Assembly (NCBI GenBank): GCA_013215655.1
Contig: JABSOX010000030.1
Coordinates: 1 to 59,935 of the forward strand
Direction of reading: 5' to 3'
Source: Colwellia sp.
GTDB taxonomy: Bacteria; Pseudomonadota; Gammaproteobacteria; Enterobacterales; Alteromonadaceae
Length of the DNA: 59,935 nt
The translations under genes and the position numbers were made by a program. Numbering within the stretch: position 1 is the stretch's first letter; every line of letters begins with the position of its first letter. Under the pieces are notes generated by a model that was given only the letters and a program-made list of their open reading frames with translations, was not told the DNA's origin and did no database searches. Of the stretch, positions 51,799 through 59,935 are shown one piece after another.

Positions 51799-53265
51799 AT
51801 GAGTGGTGAATTACTCATCAATGTAACCCCTAGCGAAACACGGGTAGCATTGATAGAAAATGGTGTTTTACAGGAAGTACATGTTGAGCGTGAAGCGAAG
51901 CGTGGCATTGTTGGTAATATTTATTTAGGGAAAATTATCCGTGTATTACCGGGGATGCAAGCAGCCTTTGTCGATATTAATTTAGATAAAGCGGCGTTTT
52001 TACATGCCTCAGATATTAACTCTAAATTGATGCTTAACCAAGAAGAAAGCTCTTCTGAACAAACTCCAGATATAAGAACTTTAGTACGTGAAGGTCAGCA
52101 CATTGTAGTACAAGTTGTTAAAGACCCATTAGGCACTAAAGGTGCTCGATTAACGACTGATATTACCGTTGCTGCTCGTTATTTAGTTTTAATGCCTAAT
52201 GCGGCGCGTGCAGGTATTTCGCAGCGTATTGAAGATCAAACCGAGCGTGCCCGATTAAAAGATATTGTTACCCCATATTGTGATGACAATCATGGCTTTA
52301 TTGTTCGAACAGCAGCCGAAGGCGCTAAAGAGCAAGAGTTAAAACATGATGCAGAATTTTTACGTCGAGTATGGCGTAAAGTAATGGAACGCAAAGAGCG
52401 TAAACATACCAGCAGTGCGATATATAAAGACTTATCGTTAGCATTTAGAGTACTTAGAGATTTTGTGGGTACGGATTTGGAACGTATACGTATTGATTCT
52501 AAATTAACTTATGAACAAACCGTTGAATTTACCACTGAGTTTGCTCCTAATTTAACCGATGCATTGGAATATTACCCCGGTGAACGACCCATTTTTGATT
52601 TGTTTGATGTTGAAGATGAAATTCAGCGAGCACTGCATCGAAGAATAGACCTTAAGTCGGGTGGCTATTTGATTATTGATCAAACTGAAGCGATGACTAC
52701 CGTCGATATTAATACCGGAGCTTTTGTTGGACATCGTAATTTAGAAGAAACAATATTTAATACCAATATTGAAGCAACGCAAGTTATTGCCCGTCAGCTT
52801 AGACTAAGAAATTTGGGTGGTATTATTATCATTGATTTTATTGATATGCATAGTAAAGACCATCAACGTCGAGTCTTACATAGTATAGAGCAGGCGATGG
52901 CTAAAGATAATGTTAAGTTCAGCATCAGCGGATTTTCAGCGTTGGGTCTAGTTGAAATGACGCGTAAACGGACACGTGAAAGCTTAGAGCATATTCTTTG
53001 TGGAGAATGTCCTGTTTGTTCTGGGCGTGGCAATCTTAAAACGGTAGAAACCATTTGTTTTGCTATTTTGCGAGAAATTGTACGAGTAAATAGGGCACAT
53101 GATGCCGATAAATTTATCGTCTATGCATCAACGCTGGTGAGTGAGGCGTTAATAAACGACGAATATCATAACCTTGCTGAACTCGAAGTGTTTATTGGTA
53201 AACATATTAAAGTGCAAACGGAACCCATGTATAATCAAGAGCAATTTGATGTGGTGATGGTTTAA
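51799..53265 (+). CDS. rng: Ribonuclease G
   Basis: 488 residues starting MSGELLINVTPSETRVAL. An S1 domain (about 35-125), an RNase H-like fold and the DNase I-like catalytic domain follow. The catalytic Asp motifs MTTVDINTGAF and IIIDFIDMHS are present, and the zinc-link CPVC (CGECPVCSGRG) is intact. RNase G matures the 16S rRNA 5' end and degrades some mRNAs. The length identifies RNase G rather than RNase E. AGGA lies before the ATG. A repeat cluster follows. Confidence 0.96.
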   Translation: MSGELLINVTPSETRVALIENGVLQEVHVEREAKRGIVGNIYLGKIIRVLPGMQAAFVDINLDKAAFLHASDINSKLMLNQEESSSEQTPDIRTLVREGQHIVVQVVKDPLGTKGARLTTDITVAARYLVLMPNAARAGISQRIEDQTERARLKDIVTPYCDDNHGFIVRTAAEGAKEQELKHDAEFLRRVWRKVMERKERKHTSSAIYKDLSLAFRVLRDFVGTDLERIRIDSKLTYEQTVEFTTEFAPNLTDALEYYPGERPIFDLFDVEDEIQRALHRRIDLKSGGYLIIDQTEAMTTVDINTGAFVGHRNLEETIFNTNIEATQVIARQLRLRNLGGIIIIDFIDMHSKDHQRRVLHSIEQAMAKDNVKFSISGFSALGLVEMTRKRTRESLEHILCGECPVCSGRGNLKTVETICFAILREIVRVNRAHDADKFIVYASTLVSEALINDEYHNLAELEVFIGKHIKVQTEPMYNQEQFDVVMV

Positions 53266-53282
53266 TAAAGCTGCTGAACATC

Positions 53283-53354
53283 TTTATACTAGTCACTACG
53301 TAATCAGGATGTCACTAACACTGGATGTGAAAGAGTGACGATGTATAGTCATTT
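53283..53354. repeat. Diverged unit T repeat after rng
   Basis: The block includes ATCAGGATGTCAC, then GGATGTGAAAGAGTGACGATG. The outer arms GTCAC/GTGAC are kept while the inner stem has decayed. It lies directly upstream of a GTAG element, in the same order as the other copies. Confidence 0.6.
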
Positions 53355-53426
53355 TGTAGGTCGTGGTTTGCTTACATGTATGTAAGCACTTAGTTTATTT
53401 AGGGAGATTATAAACTGTACCTCGAC
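53355..53426. repeat. Long-loop GTAG element after rng
   Basis: GTAG (53356-53359) and GTCGTGG (53360-53366) open the element; CCTCGAC (53420-53426) closes it with one mismatch. Between them, in place of a 4-base loop, are two extra hairpins: TGCTTACAT-GT-ATGTAAGCA (53369-53388), a perfect 9 bp palindrome, and AGTTTAT/ATAAACT (53392-53398 and 53410-53416). Confidence 0.75.
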
Positions 53427-53460
53427 AAAAAACTTTCTTAAAAGGTAGTAGTAAAGATTA

Positions 53461-56400
53461 ATGAGTATTTCTACGGTATCTAATCGCTGGTTAAACAGGC
53501 TGTATAAAAGCATGGCAATTTTGCTAGTGCTTTTTGCTGTGTTGATCAGCGCATTACGTCTATTTTTACCTTACGCTCATAATTATCGCCAAGACGTACA
53601 AAACTATATAAATACTCGTTATAACAGCGACATACTTATCGGCTCATTGAATATGGGCTGGAGCAAACAAGGGCCTTCGTTAGTGACCGAAAATGTCAGT
53701 TTGCTCAATACGGATGCAGCCGAAGTATTTATTGAAAAAATAGATGTCAGTTTCGATTTTTGGCAAAGTCTATCTGAGCGACGCTTGATCACTAAAGACT
53801 TTACCCTGAGCGGTGCGAAAGTCCTGCTTAACTCACTTGATAATACCCCTGATTCCGACGAATTTGCTATAGATCAAATCACAGAGTTATTTTTTGAGCG
53901 TATTGGTCAGTTTTCCTTACAAAATAGTCAATTAATTATTCGCACAGATAAAACAGAAAAAACCTTTTTAATTAGTCAGTTAGATTGGCTAAACGAAGGG
54001 GATCGTCATCGCGCAAAAGGTGATGTTATTGTTGATGGTTTAACCTCTAATTATTTAAAAGTATTGCTTGATGTTCAAGGTAATGATTTTTCTGAGATCA
54101 GTGGCCAGTTATATCTTAAAGCGAATCAGTTAAACATTACGCCTTGGTTAGATAAAGTCTTTGTTATTGAAGATGATAAAACGCATTCAGAAATTAATTT
54201 TAATGCTTGGCTTAAAATTGAGAAAGGCAATGCTCAACAACTAGAAATTGTTTTAGGTGAAAATGAAATTAGCTGGCAAGATCAAAATGAAAAACAAGCT
54301 ATTACGCTCAATTCTGGTGGCCTTGTTGTTTCTAATTTAGCAAAGCTTACTCAATTTAGCCTACATTCAACGCCGTTAGAATTCATCATTAACGGTAAAC
54401 CTTGGCAACCCATTAATGTACAACTAAGAAAAAATGAAAATGCCTTTTTTGCGTATGTTTCATCTCTTGAATTAAATGATTTATCAGATCTTTTTCCTTT
54501 GTTTTCTGATAACAGCGAGACTAGACAATTACTTGAAAACCTAGACGTAACGGGTAAGTTAAGTGATTTATATTTTCAAAAGAGTCATGAAGATGTTGCC
54601 GTTGCTGCTGTTATTTCAGATGTTTCGACAAAATTTAGTGGTGGTATTCCAGGTATCAAACATATTAATGGTGACCTGTATTTAGCGAATAACCAAATAC
54701 AGATCAACCTGGTGGCTGAGCAAGGTGCTTTAGATTTTGATAAACATTTTATTTTACCGATCCCCTATAGCAGTCTCAAAACATCCCTTGAAATAGAATT
54801 TAGTGAGCATAGTTGGCAGTTACAAGCTAACAATATTGAATTGATTTCGGATGAATTAACTTTAGCTGCTGACGTATCAGTTTATAGTCCCAAGAATGGT
54901 TTAGCAGAAATGTCATTGCTTGCCAATGTAACTGATGTTGATGCGAAATTAGTTCAACATTATTACCCTCATTTATTGATGGGTGATAACTTAGTAGGTT
55001 ATTTAAATAACGCGATAGTTGATGGCGAAATTACCCAAGTAAACGTTTTATTTAATGGCCCTTTGACCAACTTTCCGTTTGAAGATAATAGCGGCATTTT
55101 GATTGTTGATGCTGAGCTTACTAATAGTAAGTTTAAGTTTGATGGTAACTGGTCTGCAATCCATGATTTTAATGCTAATTTGAATTTTACTAACAACAGC
55201 ATGTTAATTACTGGACGTAGTGGCACCTTGGATGGTCTTGATGTTACGGGTGTTGAAGCTGAAATAGTTGATTTGTCTGGTGAGAAAATATTAACGGTCA
55301 ACGCTGAAATAAAAAATACGGCACCTGCATTGGTTACGCAATTGATGAATAACAGCCCACTGGCTGATAGTGTTGGTAAGGTGCTTCAGCAGGTCGTTAT
55401 TTCAAAACCAATAAGTGGCGCATTTTCTCTTAACTTACCTCTTAAAAACCTCGATAATGCTGTTGCACAGGGTCATGTAACTTTTGTTGATAATGAACTG
55501 AGTTTAAAAACGCCAGCGATGGATTTTAGCGGGGTTAATGGAGAGCTGAAATACGTTAATGATGTTTTAACCGTACAAGGTTTGTCGGCAAAGTGGTTAA
55601 ATTTACCATTAACCCTTGATATTAACGCCAAAGATAACCAATATTTTTACGGTACCAATATTGATATTTCAGCCGATTGGCAAGATGATGTATGGCTAAT
55701 ACAAGTTCCCGATTTGTTAAAAAAATATGGGCAAGGTTTATTACAATGGCAGGGCACTTTAGCACTCAATATGAGCCATCAAGGTGACTTTTCATATGAT
55801 CTTTTAATAAATTCGCAATTAGAAAATACCGTGTTGAATTTACCCTCACCTTATGCAAAACCCCTTAAGCAAAAACAAGCGTTAAATGTACATGTTACTG
55901 GGCAGCGAGAAAGCTCGATAATTAATGCAACATTGGGTGAACAACTGAGCTTTTATGGTGATTTAAACCATGACAAGGTTAACTTTACTCGTTCTCATCT
56001 TATTTTGGGTAATGAAAGAATGTTATTACCCATGAAAGGTTTTCATATAACCACTCAGTTAGCACAAGCAGACTTCGCGCAGTGGCAGCCGTTTATTTTA
56101 GATATTATTGATACCGTCAATACCAAAGACGAGCAAGTAATGTATAGCAGCTTAGCCTCTGGGTTAAGCCCCGATAATTTAGTTAACGTTGACTCTGCAC
56201 AACCTTTGTTAAAAGCACCTGAACGTATTCAAGGCACAGTGGCTAACTTTGACATTTTTGGACAGAGTCTCAGTAATGTTTCATTTAATTTAAAAGATGA
56301 ACAATCTTGGTGGCTATTACAGCTTAATGCTAAAGAAGTCCGTAGCGATATTAAATTTTATCCTGATTGGTATAAACAAGGTATTGATATTAATGCCGAC

Positions 56401-57423
56401 TTTTTACACTTAACCAATAAGTCTGTGGATGAAGGTGAAGATGATATTAATCGGCTGTTAAATAATGACGTTGTTTTCGCTAATGTGCCACCGATGCGAG
56501 TGCAATGTGGACATTGTAGTATCGACTTGTATGACTTTGGTGAAGTAAGGTTTAACCTTGACCGTAGTGAACAAGATATCATTAAATTACAAGGTTTTAG
56601 TGCCAAACGGAAAAAGGCTGAACTAACTTTTGATGCCCAGTGGCAGCATAATGGAAATGTTTCACTAACGACGATTAGCGGTAAATTATCAGCTAAAGAT
56701 GTCGAACAAGAAATTGAAAAACTAGGTTATGAATCAACTATAAAAGACAGTGGTATAAAAACATCTTTTAATGCAAATTGGCAAGGTGGACCACAAGATT
56801 TTGCCTTGGCGAAACTTAATGGTGATATTAAAGCTAAATTTGATGATGGCTACCTAGATGACGTAAAAGATAAAGCGCGTATTTTCTCTATTTTAAGCCT
56901 GCAGTCGCTGGTGCGTAAATTGACATTTGATTTTCGTGATATTTTTAGCAAGGGCATGTTTTATGATGAAATTAAAGGTGATTTTCAAGTAAAAGATGGT
57001 GTGATGTATACCAAAAATACTAAGATGAAAGGAGCTACGGGTAAGGTGACGATTAAAGGAAATATCGATTTAGCTGAGCAGTTGCTTGATTACCGAATTT
57101 CTTTTAAACCTAATTTAACCTCAAGTTTGCCGGTATTGGCGTGGATTGCTACCTTAAACCCCGTCACTTTCTTAGCAGGTGTTGCCATTGATCAGGTGAT
57201 CACCTCTAAAGTGGTTTCCGAATTTACTTTTGAAGTAACTGGCAGTGTTGAAGAACCTATTCTTAAAGAAGTAAATCGTAAGACCAAAAATATCAGTGTT
57301 GGTCGTTCTACACCGCCACAAATTGTTGATAATACCCCGTTGTCCGACGAGCAATCGATTGTAAATCCACTAAAAGAAAGAGCCAATAAAGAGCAGTTCA
57401 ACCCGAGTGGTGTTGATGGTTAA
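53461..57423 (+). CDS. yhdP: YhdP, giant AsmA-like inner-membrane lipid-transport protein
   Basis: 1320 residues. One N-terminal membrane helix (about 15-35) is followed by a long periplasmic beta-rich region ending in an AsmA-like C-terminal domain (about 1000-1250). YhdP is one of the bridge-like proteins (with TamB and YdbH) that carry phospholipid to the outer membrane in E. coli. The mreBCD-maf-rng-yhdP-nitrilase-tldD neighbourhood is conserved and supports the call. Its stop overlaps the start of the next gene. Confidence 0.93.
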   Translation: MSISTVSNRWLNRLYKSMAILLVLFAVLISALRLFLPYAHNYRQDVQNYINTRYNSDILIGSLNMGWSKQGPSLVTENVSLLNTDAAEVFIEKIDVSFDFWQSLSERRLITKDFTLSGAKVLLNSLDNTPDSDEFAIDQITELFFERIGQFSLQNSQLIIRTDKTEKTFLISQLDWLNEGDRHRAKGDVIVDGLTSNYLKVLLDVQGNDFSEISGQLYLKANQLNITPWLDKVFVIEDDKTHSEINFNAWLKIEKGNAQQLEIVLGENEISWQDQNEKQAITLNSGGLVVSNLAKLTQFSLHSTPLEFIINGKPWQPINVQLRKNENAFFAYVSSLELNDLSDLFPLFSDNSETRQLLENLDVTGKLSDLYFQKSHEDVAVAAVISDVSTKFSGGIPGIKHINGDLYLANNQIQINLVAEQGALDFDKHFILPIPYSSLKTSLEIEFSEHSWQLQANNIELISDELTLAADVSVYSPKNGLAEMSLLANVTDVDAKLVQHYYPHLLMGDNLVGYLNNAIVDGEITQVNVLFNGPLTNFPFEDNSGILIVDAELTNSKFKFDGNWSAIHDFNANLNFTNNSMLITGRSGTLDGLDVTGVEAEIVDLSGEKILTVNAEIKNTAPALVTQLMNNSPLADSVGKVLQQVVISKPISGAFSLNLPLKNLDNAVAQGHVTFVDNELSLKTPAMDFSGVNGELKYVNDVLTVQGLSAKWLNLPLTLDINAKDNQYFYGTNIDISADWQDDVWLIQVPDLLKKYGQGLLQWQGTLALNMSHQGDFSYDLLINSQLENTVLNLPSPYAKPLKQKQALNVHVTGQRESSIINATLGEQLSFYGDLNHDKVNFTRSHLILGNERMLLPMKGFHITTQLAQADFAQWQPFILDIIDTVNTKDEQVMYSSLASGLSPDNLVNVDSAQPLLKAPERIQGTVANFDIFGQSLSNVSFNLKDEQSWWLLQLNAKEVRSDIKFYPDWYKQGIDINADFLHLTNKSVDEGEDDINRLLNNDVVFANVPPMRVQCGHCSIDLYDFGEVRFNLDRSEQDIIKLQGFSAKRKKAELTFDAQWQHNGNVSLTTISGKLSAKDVEQEIEKLGYESTIKDSGIKTSFNANWQGGPQDFALAKLNGDIKAKFDDGYLDDVKDKARIFSILSLQSLVRKLTFDFRDIFSKGMFYDEIKGDFQVKDGVMYTKNTKMKGATGKVTIKGNIDLAEQLLDYRISFKPNLTSSLPVLAWIATLNPVTFLAGVAIDQVITSKVVSEFTFEVTGSVEEPILKEVNRKTKNISVGRSTPPQIVDNTPLSDEQSIVNPLKERANKEQFNPSGVDG

Positions 57424-58255
57424 TCTTGTTGCCATACAGTTATGCTCAGTGCCGGATGTTGAGGCTAATTTATCAACGATTGAGCAGCAACTTAAGATGT
57501 TATGTCGTGAAGAACAATACTTAGTGGTATTGCCTGAGTGTTGTCTATTTTTTGGCGGTAAAGATGCTGAGCAATTATTGTTAGCAGAAAAAACGCATCA
57601 TCAAGCGGAATTGATTTCAACTTTAGCGGCAAGTTTATCTAATCTAGCGATTAAGTATAATGTTTATTTAGTCGCGGGTAGCATTCCGCTACTTAGTGAA
57701 GATAAAAATCAGTTTACTAATAGCTGTTGTGTATTTTCACCCACGGGAGAGCAACTCGCTCGTTATGATAAAATACATTTATTTGATGTTAATGTTGATG
57801 ACAGCGAAAAAAACTATCGAGAGTCTCGTTATACACAAGCAGGTAAGCAAACCATATTAGCTAAAACCTCTTTTGCCGATATTGGTTTATCTATTTGTTA
57901 TGATTTACGTTTCCCTGAACTTTATCGCTCTTTAAGAGTTCAAGGTGCAGATATAATTACCGTGCCGAGTGCATTTACACAAGTGACAGGCGCTGCCCAT
58001 TGGCAGGCTTTATTGCAGGCAAGAGCGATTGAAAATCAGGTTTATATCATTGCCGCGGCTCAACAAGGTATTCATGTTAATGGTCGAGAAACGTGGGGAC
58101 ATAGTATGATCATCAGTCCGTGGGGAGAAGTACTTACTTCTTTAGAAATAGGCGTAGGGCTTATTAGTACTAAATATTTACCAGAGAAACTGGCACAAGT
58201 TCGACGTTCTATGCCAGTATTTGAACATAACCAATTTACAGTAAACTTAAAATAA
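57416..58255 (+). CDS. Nitrilase-family amidohydrolase
   Basis: 279 residues from ATG 57416, which overlaps the end of yhdP; GTG codons just upstream are alternatives. The catalytic triad motifs are present: LPECC (Glu), RYDKIHLFDV (Lys), and SICYDLRFPELYR (Cys). It is of the Nit1/YbeM-like branch; deaminated glutathione amidase activity is the best guess, but other omega-amidases look similar. tldD follows after 12 bases. Confidence 0.88.
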   Translation: MVNLVAIQLCSVPDVEANLSTIEQQLKMLCREEQYLVVLPECCLFFGGKDAEQLLLAEKTHHQAELISTLAASLSNLAIKYNVYLVAGSIPLLSEDKNQFTNSCCVFSPTGEQLARYDKIHLFDVNVDDSEKNYRESRYTQAGKQTILAKTSFADIGLSICYDLRFPELYRSLRVQGADIITVPSAFTQVTGAAHWQALLQARAIENQVYIIAAAQQGIHVNGRETWGHSMIISPWGEVLTSLEIGVGLISTKYLPEKLAQVRRSMPVFEHNQFTVNLK

Positions 58256-58267
58256 AGTTGATAACCT

Positions 58268-59707
58268 ATGAATAATGTTGAGCATGAGCTCTTGGCTGAT
58301 AGCCAATTAGACGAAGCATTTTTAAATCAGACCTTAGATAGCATAGTGCAAAGAGAAGTTGATTTTGCTGATTTGTATTTTCAATCGAGTAGTCACGAGT
58401 CTTGGATGCTTGAAGATGGCATTGTTAAAGAAGGTTCGTATAATATTGAACGTGGTGTTGGTGTACGTGCTATTTCAGGTGAAAAAACAGGGTTTGCATA
58501 TTCTGATGATATTTCCCCTTTGGCATTACAAAAAGCAGCGGATGCGGCCAAAGGTATTACCAATGCAAAACAAAGTGGCAGCGTTAAAGCGTTTAGTCGA
58601 CAGAGTCAGCCAGTAATTTATCAAGGGCTTGATCCCTTAGCTAGTTTACCGCAAGAACAAAAAATTAGTCTATTACATGAAGTTGAAGCTCATGCACGCG
58701 CTTATGATAAACGAGTGCAACAGGTTATTGTTAGTTTGTCTGGTGTATACGAGAAAATTCTTGTTGCGGCGAGTGATGGTACTTTTGCGACTGATGTTCG
58801 CCCATTGGTTCGCCTTAACTGTTCAGTATTGGTTGAAGAAAATGGAAAACGTGAGCGTGGTAGTTCTGGTGGCGGTGCACGAACTGACTATAGTCATTTT
58901 TTTGAAGTCGAAGGTAAACAAGCGCGTTACTTAAATTATGCCGAAGAGTCTGTGCGTCAAGCATTGGTTAACCTTGTTGCTATTGACGCTCCTGCAGGCA
59001 CCTTGCCTGTGGTCTTGGGTCCGGGCTGGCCTGGTGTATTGTTACATGAAGCTGTTGGTCATGGCCTTGAAGGAGACTTTAACCGTAAAGGTTCATCTGC
59101 TTTTTCAGGAAAGATTGGTCAACAAGTTGCGTCAACCCTTTGTACTATTGTTGATGATGGTACCATGAATAATCGTCGTGGTTCGGTGAATATTGATGAT
59201 GAAGGTACACCGGGTCAATACAATGTATTGATTGAAAAAGGAATTTTGAAAGGTTATATGCAAGACAAACATAACGCCTCATTGATGGGTGTAAAGCCTA
59301 CGGGTAATGGTCGTCGAGAGTCCTATGCACATTTGCCGATGCCAAGAATGACAAATACTTATATGTTAGCGGGTGAGCATAGCCCTGAAGATATTATTAA
59401 GTCTGTTGAAAAGGGGATTTATGCGCCACAGTTTGCGGGTGGGCAAGTTGATATTACCTCAGGAAAATTTGTATTCACTACCTCAGAAGCTTACCTAATT
59501 GAAAACGGTGAAATAACCTCCCCGGTTAAAGGTGCTACCTTAATTGGCAGTGGTCCAGAAGCCATGAAAAAAGTGAGCATGGTAGGTAACGACTTAGCGA
59601 TAGATGCTGGTATTGGTGTTTGTGGAAAAGATGGACAAAGTATCCCTGTAGGCGTTGGTCAACCAACGTTGAAGATTGATGAGTTAACTATTGGCGGCAC
59701 CCAATAA
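58268..59707 (+). CDS. tldD: Metalloprotease TldD
   Basis: 479 residues, the standard length. The metal-binding motif HEAVGH (260-265) is followed by [14 protein letters not shown]. TldD forms a complex with TldE (PmbA); in E. coli the pair processes microcin B17 and degrades the antitoxin CcdA. The tldE/pmbA gene is not visible here. The repeat cluster begins right after its stop. Confidence 0.96.
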   Translation: MNNVEHELLADSQLDEAFLNQTLDSIVQREVDFADLYFQSSSHESWMLEDGIVKEGSYNIERGVGVRAISGEKTGFAYSDDISPLALQKAADAAKGITNAKQSGSVKAFSRQSQPVIYQGLDPLASLPQEQKISLLHEVEAHARAYDKRVQQVIVSLSGVYEKILVAASDGTFATDVRPLVRLNCSVLVEENGKRERGSSGGGARTDYSHFFEVEGKQARYLNYAEESVRQALVNLVAIDAPAGTLPVVLGPGWPGVLLHEAVGHGLEGDFNRKGSSAFSGKIGQQVASTLCTIVDDGTMNNRRGSVNIDDEGTPGQYNVLIEKGILKGYMQDKHNASLMGVKPTGNGRRESYAHLPMPRMTNTYMLAGEHSPEDIIKSVEKGIYAPQFAGGQVDITSGKFVFTTSEAYLIENGEITSPVKGATLIGSGPEAMKKVSMVGNDLAIDAGIGVCGKDGQSIPVGVGQPTLKIDELTIGGTQ

Positions 59708-59712
59708 GTTAT

Positions 59713-59852
59713 ATTCAGGAGGAATGGTATGACAGGATCACATGGATGTGAATGAGTGTCGATATTCAGGAAGAATGGTATGACAGGATCACACGGATGT
59801 GAATGAGTGTCGAAATTCAGGAAGAATGGTATGACACGATGCCATTATTGTG
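59713..59852. repeat. Tandem 51 bp unit T repeats after tldD
   Basis: Two full 51-base units (59713-59763 and 59764-59814) and one partial unit (59815 to about 59851) begin ATTCAGGA(G/A)GAATGG. Each full unit has outer arms GACA/TGTC around TCACAT-GG-ATGTGA; the second has one mismatch. They match the unit T block at 3612. The outer arms differ from that copy (GTCAC/GTGAC) but still pair. Confidence 0.85.
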
Positions 59853-59921
59853 TAGGTCGAGGTTTGCCTATAGGAGGTAGGTACTTAGGTTATGTCGGGA
59901 ACATATAACCTGTACCTCGAC
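59852..59921. repeat. Long-loop GTAG element at the right edge
   Basis: GTAG (59852-59855) and GTCGAGG (59856-59862) open it; CCTCGAC (59915-59921) closes it, a perfect 7 bp stem. The long loop contains AGGTTAT/ATAACCT (59887-59893 and 59905-59911), at the same place as AGTTTAT/ATAAACT in the copy at 53355. The sequence ends 14 bases later. Confidence 0.78.
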
Positions 59922-59935
59922 GAGAATGTAACATT

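Noticed and set aside
53104-53111. GCCGATAA inside rng
   Set aside because: It is part of the coding sequence for DADK; spacing to a -35-like TAAA is wrong and no gene starts nearby.
59713-59852. Direct repeats suggesting a CRISPR array
   Set aside because: The 51-base units are contiguous with no unique spacers, are palindromic, and no cas genes are present.

Overview
The window is about 60 kb of AT-rich chromosome from a marine gammaproteobacterium of the Alteromonadales. It looks most like Colwellia, Thalassotalea or a relative. The evidence is gene content and synteny: HrpB-MrcB-HemL-CLC-ErpA, MotX-RNase R-RlmB, S6-S18-L9, a full MSHA pilus locus, and MreBCD-Maf-RNase G-YhdP-nitrilase-TldD. 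Placement is inferred from protein resemblance only. I saw no rRNA, tRNA, CRISPR array, transposase, integrase or prophage gene. This is mostly conserved core chromosome plus one large surface-structure locus.

Layout. 1-3.6 kb: the 3' end of hrpB, mrcB (PBP1b), and a small protein of unknown function. 3.8-6.1 kb (minus strand): pyrB then hemL. 6.3-10.6 kb: an orphan periplasmic binding protein, then clc-hemJ (minus) diverging from a DUF6776 gene and erpA (plus) across a possible Fur box. 10.8-15.1 kb: a two-gene RND efflux operon. 15.3-16.8 kb: a secreted M28 peptidase. 16.8-19.1 kb (minus): a diguanylate cyclase and an HD-GYP phosphodiesterase, the two opposing c-di-GMP enzymes. 19.3-23.4 kb: motX behind a convincing sigma-28 promoter, then rnr and rlmB. 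23.4-25.6 kb: two more orphan binding proteins. 25.7-27.0 kb: rpsF-rpsR-rplI without priB. 27.4-48.2 kb: the MSHA type IV pilus locus (mshH, I, I2, J, K, L, M, N, E, G, F, then mshB, A, a second MshA-like pilin, C, D, O, P, Q). 48.5-59.7 kb: mreB, mreC, mreD, maf, rng, yhdP, a nitrilase-family gene and tldD.

Working together. The MSHA locus encodes the inner-membrane platform (I, I2, J, G), ATPases (E, M), secretin and its helpers (L, K, N), pilins (B, A, A', C, D, O, P) and a giant tip or adhesin-like protein (Q). MshE carries the N-terminal c-di-GMP-binding MshEN motif. The cyclase/phosphodiesterase pair and the flagellar stator protein MotX lie nearby, so several parts of a motile-to-attached switch are on this stretch.

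The least conventional content is intergenic. There is a family of GTAG-headed hairpin repeats (REP/BIME-like). Their stems vary by compensatory changes, and some copies carry enlarged loops with extra hairpins. A second palindromic repeat lies immediately upstream of four of them. I know of no description of this exact composite, but I could not search for one. No REP-associated transposase gene is present in the window.
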